In this document: in pieces, positions 56,776 through 64,000 of the stretch
How the letters are laid out: every line of letters starts with the position of its first letter
Numbering within the stretch: position 1 is the first letter of the stretch
Assembly: GCA_035222895.1 (NCBI GenBank)
Contig: JAVYIG010000695.1
Coordinates: 62,001 to 126,000 of the forward strand
DNA: 64,000 nt
Reading direction: 5' to 3'
Origin: Strongylocentrotus droebachiensis
Lineage: Eukaryota > Echinodermata > Echinoidea > Camarodonta > Strongylocentrotidae
The notes under the pieces: model-generated
Database searches by the model: none
What the model was told of the DNA's origin: nothing
The model's input: the letters and a program-made list of their open reading frames with translations, nothing else
Made by a program: the position numbers and the translations under genes

Positions 56776-57514
56776 CTGAGAAACAGGGAATAAAATGAAA
56801 GATATATTAGACATGCTGTAGCGTCAAAATTATTCAGAATTGACATTAATCTCTAAAAAGGAAAATTATTGCAAGAGGTTCTTGTGAATTTCATGATTTG
56901 ACAATTAGATAATTGACATTGAACTTATTCCCACATGCTTAATACAGGAGCTATATGGTTCTAGCTAGCAGTATGTAAAGAAAGTATCACACAGTCAAAC
57001 AAATGCATTTGAAAGAAATATCAATGATGGTAGTTTACTGGCAGAACCTTGAAGTTACCTGTATTGAGGTGAACTTTGACCTCACCTTTTTACTCCATAA
57101 CTGACAAGGAAAAGAGCTGTAATTACCAAAAATAACACCAAATTCAACAAGAGTCACTGATTCTTTATTTCGCAAATGTCAATCAAATTTACTACCCATG
57201 AAAAGTACATTGCCCCTAAAGCTAAAAAGAGAACCCACGACTTTGCTCTCTGTGGGGAATCTTGTTCCAGTTTAGCGCACAATGACAAGAACCAAAGGGA
57301 GAAAGAAAGAAAGAAAAAGTCAGATATTCTGAATCTCTGAAAATGGTAGTTTACCATTTCCCCAAATGACACTTTTGTGACTAGTAGCAGTTAGCCTCCT
57401 CCATTCAGAATATCTAATTCAATAAAACACCTCAAATTGCAAGGGCGGGGTATCGGTACTTGAACAAAGAATAGGGTGTACATGTAGGAGACAGGAATAA
57501 AGAGACAGAGAAAT

Positions 57515-57565
<51 letters not shown>

Positions 57566-60500
57566 GAGGGGTGGTAAAGAGAGCAAATGAGAAGGGAATT
57601 GAGCTCTATGAGAATCAATTGAAATATTGAATAATACAAAATTATGATAACAATAATAATAATTAAGTACGATACACACAGAAAGGAAAACAAGTAAGAA
57701 GTAGATTGCTTTTCTTTTACAAACAAGTTTGAAAGAAATTAAGAGACATTAACCCAAAGAAAATTGGAAAAGGTAGAGAAAGTTACTTGAAAATGGATGG
57801 GTGGAGAGAGTTTCTAGGGGGAAAAGGATAGAGAATTGTTTGAAAAAAAGGACAAGAGAGATACAGAAGGACAGACAGGCAGAGAAAAGTAAGGGGAAAG
57901 GGAGAGAGTGAGAGGGAGAGGGGGAGAGGGGAGAGATGAGTGAAAGACATGAGAGTTTGGTGTCAGTGAACCTAGCGTAGTTGCTATAGTAGGAGGACGT
58001 AGCTCTCAGAGTCACTGATACATCTAGATTGAGCAAACATACCGCATTATACCAGACTGGGTTAGACAAACTTGCACACGCTCGGTTTACGTATGCCAAA
58101 CTTGTCGATTCTGCTTCCAAATCTTTCTTTTTTCTTACGAATCGAACATTTCTCGCGAGGCCCATGGAGACTCGGGGGTAAAAAAAAAGCCAGTCGGGGC
58201 ACCTGACACCGAAAGCTAAAAACGATGAAAGAAAGGATCTGTTCATTTGCACAGCGATTACGACCCATGACGAATGAAACGTGTATTTATGACAGAAAGA
58301 GAAATGGGAAGAAAGAGAAGGAGACGAAGCCGGAGAGAGGGGAAAAAAAATGATTGACCTATTTGCTCTTTCTCCTCCTGGATGCTACTTGCAAGAAGAG
58401 CTGAGTAAATGTATGGACCAGTTTATGATTTCCCCCTACACCCATGGGTTTGGGGGTAATATTCCAGGGAGAAGGGCTAGGGAGAGGGGGGATTTGAGAA
58501 ATGGCTGTATCGGGGCCCCCAATGTCAATGACATTCAGTAACTGGGGCACAGTCTTATGTACACAAGTGTTTAAAACTCACAACCTGGTTATGGCTTTGG
58601 ATGTTGTAATTTTTTTTTATAATGAAAGTATGAAATAAATTGATTGATCAAGTGTGTAAACTTTGCCCTTTTTAACCTCACTTAGGAAAGGAAACAAAAG
58701 AGAGCAAATCAGGTGGGGGGGGGGGGGGCTTCTACTGAACCCAAATAATCTAGGAGAGGATCTTTCTCTTTGTTTCTATACACTTTGGACCTCATTGTTT
58801 GAGTGTTTCCCCTCATCAAACTGACTTTCATTTCACAGAGGAAATGCAGAGTTAATAGATTACTCCCACAGTATACAACATGGAACAAATTGTCAAACCT
58901 CAAGTTGAAATACATTGATAGCAAGCAAATGGTGTTTGGATATGGTAATAGATAATCAGTCTGTTTAATCTTTAAATATATATATATATATTAGTATTGG
59001 ACAGAACTACAAGTAGTTAACAACAAAAATGAAATCACCACAATAACTACTAGCACCTCACACTCGGTGTAAAATCATGTTGTCCATATATCAAGATACT
59101 GTGATTGGTTATGACAGCCCCTTTCAATGTGCATCCAGAGATACAGCCCTATACCCTAGGGTCCTTTCACAAGCCCCCCCCCCCCCCCCACCTCTCCCCA
59201 ATCCATGCCTATCCGCCCTCATTTCCAGTAACTGCCCATCGACGATTTATCTTTCCTATCTAGTCCTCGGCAAATGAAATAATGAACGACTGTCATCAAA
59301 TGACAAACCGTGCTAGGTGCAGGGATCTTCCCTTTACATGTAAGCTGAATCTCTGGTAATTACGACTAATTTGAGAGAAGTATACTTCAATGGTTTAGCT
59401 CTGAAACGGGATGCGAGTGGTTTATTATAACCGATACAAGATCATACTACTTAATGTGCAATTAGCACAGCCATCCATGAGTGCACACGCAGGTGCCCAT
59501 TAGTAGTTGTACTTTTTTTTAAACTTGGTTTTTAAAGAAAAACTTAAGAAATCTCATCAAATTTGATGCAAAATTTGGAAAACTGAAGTATAATGGTTAA
59601 CGTGGTTCTAATTTAAACTTTAATGTACAATTTACTTTAAAAAGTACCCCCAAAAAATCTCATACAAATAAATCTGGGCATGTACATGTCGATACTTTTG
59701 TTTTGCAAAGCCTGCAGATTCAAATTATTTTGAAACAAGAAGACAAATACAAGACCTACACAGACAGCCATCATGATCTAGTATTAATTAATGATTCATA
59801 ATAGCTGTCAACAAGTTATTAAGTTTCAGTATCATTTTAATATCCAAACATCTCTTTCCTGTATTTGTCATTAATTTTCTTACAACTAAACTGACCAGAG
59901 ATCGACCAAAGAAGCAAAGACTAACAACATTAAAGAAAACTACAAACACAAATATTATCTTTTCCATGTCATCAACTACATCAAGTCTTCCTATCCTGTT
60001 ATTTTAGTTTATTCAGTAAGAAAACATTCCTTGAAAATGAGTAATTTTAAATCATTTGTAATAAAAACAAATATTTGAAGTAGGTAACCACAACATTAAT
60101 TGGTTTATTTGTATCAAGGGTCACAAATATAGTATTTCTATATATATTCATTGGGCCGTATTCTTCCCAATCACTTCCTTGGTAATTAAAAACATCTGAT
60201 TAAATTTCCCTGGACAACAACCTCAGAACTCTAGTGTGAGAAAGGCATTCCTTGCAATGTGACACAACTCCCTTTTTGCATTAGGACTCTTCTTTCCTGA
60301 TACTCTAAATAAATGTGAGAATAAATGTGAAAAGGAGGGGTAACAGGGAAAATGGCATCATCAAAGTTTCCAGTCACCAATACACACTTGATGTAAGGCC
60401 ATTAAAACAAATTGATATGAGAAATCACAGAAATAGAATTCGGACAGGAAATATCTTGTTACTTAGTTTCTTTTTTCTACTCTCTCGTTTCAACTTTCCC

Positions 60501-63500
60501 CTACTCCAAAGAAGTTTTTTTTTAATTGTTTTTGAGTTTTTGTGAGGTCTTCTTCATAATGTGGCAATGCCACTGTGACTGACATATTCTATACTTCTCT
60601 TTCATTATCATAGCTTATGTTTCTCTTCCATAGGCTTTTATTCAATGATTTAATTTATCATGTCACTCAGATAGGACTTATAGAGCCATAATTTTTATTC
60701 TTGCTTTATCGTTTAGGCAGATTGGTTAATAGAACAAACCATATATTAATAGTATAATAAGTACTATTTCCCTATTTCAATTAAATATCCGATAAAGAGC
60801 ATGACAAGCATTCATTTCCTAAAAGAGATGTAATTTGAAAATGCAAAGATAATTCAAAATGGATTTATTAAAGAAAAAACAAAATGAAAGAGAACATAAG
60901 TTTATAAAAATGCCTCAAATTTTATTTCTCACGCATACTAGAGAGATAACCACATGATGTGAACTATTTCCTAACAATGCATTCATTGTCATTTCCTCCA
61001 AGTTGTTTTCCCAACTTGAGCATTAATGGTAGAAAAATACAATCACTAGTCAAAAGAAAACACAAATTGGCATTAGACAAATACAGCAAATCCTCTAAAG
61101 AGGAAGACGAATTTTACACCAAAAAAGTTTATGGGTTACGGATAAAGTGAAAGAAAACAGCCAGCCGCAGCACAAGTCAAAATTCATGATTTCTTTTAAG
61201 TGAGAGAGAGAGAGAGTCGGAAGGCACTTGTGGAAAACAGAATAGCAAGTAAAAATTTCTTCTTTTGTGTGAGGCCGAGAGAACATCAACCAAATTTCCA
61301 TTTCAATTACATCAAGTCAGTCGTAGCTAAACATCTTGCAGGACTTTTCCAATCCTTTGTGGGGTTACTCTCTACTTCAGTCCTCTTCTCCGCCACCACC
61401 TCCTCCACAAAAGAGATCAACGCTTGAAAAGCATGTTCCACTGTTACAAAAATACAACTTTCGCTTGTTGGCCTTTGTGTTGTAAGGCACAGCCCATAGC
61501 AACACTTGGTTCGGTTGAAACGAGAGAGAACGGAGGGGGGAAAGGGGAAAGCTAGAAAAATAAAGTCGGAGGACTGACAAAACTTTGGAAAGCTTCTTAC
61601 ATGGAACGGAAGCCCTGGAGTTAAACACTGACAAGAGGTTTTCTCTTTCTCTTCCTTTTGCCTTTTATTTTTGTAATCCTACATGTAATTTCCAAAGGGA
61701 ACAATGGCGTATGTTATGATTTATGATTCAAAGTGAACACTGTTTCAAAACAACAATGTTCGCACTGTGTAGAGAGAAAAGAAAAAGCCAATCAAACCTC
61801 CTGAATCTATGCCAAAGACAATTAATCATCCATATGGATTGTTCAGCATTACCGAGATATTCTTAAAGTTATTAATACTTCTCAAAGCAAGCAGAATGTC
61901 TTCAATGATAATTATAATCATCAAACTACTTTATAAGCTTCTGAAAATCACTTTGTGGCTTTATGATTATAGAAAAACAATTTGTTGGTACTAATATAAA
62001 TATTAAGACCATAAAATCAATTAAATTATTGAATTATAATATCTAACAACATCTAATCCATTAATAAATGAAGGACTATGCCCTCCCTCAGATACATCTC
62101 TTTCGTCTGACAATTCAGATCTCCCAGACATGGATTTTTTGAGGAAAGAATGATTGAATCATGTTGACTTTTCCAAATTGACTTTGCTTTGGAGTAATAC
62201 TTTTGTTTACTCGTCATCACTTGAAATATGTAGCCCCAGGCTTTAAGACAAGTTGATGGGTTCCAAGAAAATAAGATGAGGGTAGAGCAATGTCATGGGG
62301 ATATAATTGCAACCCCCCCCCCCTCCCTCCCCCCCCCCCATTTCTCTTCTTCTCAACAAAATGTTCTCATGATCATCCCCCATAAAAAAACGCTAAATAT
62401 TGCTTTTCAAATTGATAATCTGAATGATATATGGGATATGGGGATTGTATTTCATGTGATTCTTCAATTATTCTAATAAAATAAACATATTTTCATCTGT
62501 CACTTAGTTTAATTCAAACTTGTCTAGGACAAGATGCAGGTCAGAGAGTCACCTAAATTTCCCTGTCAAAGAAGAATTTACCGGCACACCAATCTGCTTT
62601 GTTCCTTATAAATGTTGCTAGAATAATGACTCTATAAACCTCAATACCTAAACAAATACCAATACTAGCCTCCATGCTATATCCCTATCAACAACAAAAA
62701 TGTATGTATTATTGATTTATTCTGCAACATAAAAACATTTACTGAAGACTATTCAAGAACAATAGTACACAATGTATGTCAGATAAGTACATCATGAATC
62801 ACAAAAGAAGTGGATTTTAAATAGCTCTGGCCAAGCTAGCAATTAGATGTAATCTCAAGCAACTTAAAATCAAATTCCACACCATTTATAGAAGGCGAGC
62901 ACACAGAGCTGAAAGAGAGGATAAGTGGGTTCTATTGTTTTCTCCTTACAAACCAATCAAGATTAAAGCAACAGAACTAACACAATTAAATCAAGTAAGA
63001 TATGAGGAAGAGAGAGAGAGAGAGAGAGAGAAAGAAACTAAAAGACATGTGTGCTCAAGCTGAAACATTCCCATTTCAGGTTCTAAGCTCAAACATCAAT
63101 ATAAATGGATTCTAAATGCACCAATGACCAACAAAAACAAACCTGAACTTGGTCAAATAAACATGTGTAATAACTAACAAAGAGAGAAAAGAAATCTTGT
63201 TGGAGTTGGAGTGAACCAATGCAGAGGATTAACAGCGGCTTATCTACTGATGGGTAACAAAGCAGAAATGAACAATTAAAAACAACCCCTGCTTTAATCC
63301 ACCAATTGTACTTGAGATCACAATCAAAGTAATTAAGAATAGTGGTGGCAATCCAACCAAGAATTGGGGATTACTTGATCAATCAGGAAGGTATCAAGGG
63401 GTGAGGTAGAGAAGTTATTGGTTCAGTGCAATGGATTTCAACCCAGCAAAATAGTTGCTTTGATAAACAAATAATGAATGATCAAAAGGACACCTGCAAG

Positions 63501-64000
63501 TTTTTAATGAATATTGTAACGCATTTGAAAGTACCTTAACTCTGTCATTGCCACCCCGCTCTGCTAGTTTCTAATTTATTAAATGAATTATAACGTATTC
63601 TTCATCTACATCCTCTTCTTTCACCCTTTATCCTCATTTCTCTGAAATAAACAATTAGAATGATCAATCAATCTATAGCTTGGTGCTGCTTCTGGGCAAA
63701 TGATTAGCTAAACAGTATTAGTTATATCATAGCATGTTAGTTCTTTGAGGATGAATTTTTAATTAAAAATCATTCGAAGCACAGAAGACTAGAAGCGGGA
63801 GTCATACAGCTTCACGCATCGCAACAAAAGAAAAGACTCACAGATACACGCTTGGGATATGTATTAGCTACAGTCTCGACGTAAGGAGAGATTGAAAACA
63901 TCTCTCTTATCAGATCCAAGACCATTTTTCAAACGGAGAGGGGGGAAATGGGACATGAAAAGGCAACTTGGAGTCCAAAGAAACTACAAGAAAGTGGCCC
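56776..64000. other. Large dachshund intron, continuing past the window
   Basis: No exon of the Ski/Sno/Dac domain is present. Contains (GA)n at 57520-57570, (TA)n near 58976-58992, poly(G)/poly(C) runs near 58716, 59175 and 62313, and (GA)n at 63008-63031. The open frames at 57391-57726, 57749-58252 and 62276-62476 are low-complexity or random. Confidence 0.5.
57520..57570. repeat. (GA)n microsatellite
   Basis: About 25 GA units with single-base interruptions. Confidence 0.95.

Noticed and set aside
56776-64000. Ski/Sno/Dac domain exon of dachshund
   Set aside because: Looked for it in all minus-strand frames; none shows the domain, so it lies outside the window.

Overview
This is a 64 kb piece of an animal genome, most likely a marine deuterostome and probably a sea urchin or another echinoderm. 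The reasons are spliced genes with GT..AG introns, AT-rich intergenic DNA, long (CT)n/(GA)n microsatellites, tRNA-derived SINEs with a sea-urchin-like body, abundant short inverted-repeat transposons, and clear orthologues of animal genes. The species call is inference. Most long open frames here are low-complexity or intronic noise. The real coding content lies in short exons, which I reassembled by hand from splice sites and reading phase.

Layout. Positions 1-447 are a perfect inverted repeat (209 bp arms, 29 bp loop). Positions 4134-6451 (+) hold a three-exon gene for a potato-inhibitor-I (eglin/CI-2 type) serine protease inhibitor with a signal peptide and a second strong in-frame start. 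Positions 9.7-22.5 kb (+) hold a complete TMEM33 gene: seven coding exons, 287 aa, a probable non-coding first exon and a long 3'UTR. Its introns carry SINEs, MITEs, a reverse-transcriptase scrap and an antisense RecQ-like helicase pseudogene. Positions 22.5-27.9 kb are intergenic and I see no gene there. From about 27.9 kb to the right edge the minus strand carries dachshund (DACH family). Ten 3' coding exons are reassembled (1336 nt, one continuous frame, ending in TAA at 31964-31966), with a long U-rich 3'UTR to the left. The Ski/Sno/Dac DNA-binding exon lies beyond position 64000.

How the genes relate. The three genes look unrelated: a protease inhibitor, an ER membrane protein, and a nuclear developmental co-regulator whose large introns contain several candidate regulatory segments. 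These include a helically spaced octamer array, a CTCF-like motif and TAATTA-rich blocks. I did not find an obviously new multi-gene system. The best leads are the perfect palindrome, the likely dual-localisation start of the inhibitor, two copies of one 156-bp MITE sitting 20-25 bp after a 5' splice site in the same orientation relative to two different host genes, a SINE whose tail supplies the sequence just before a TMEM33 splice acceptor, and the 11-bp octamer array in dachshund.
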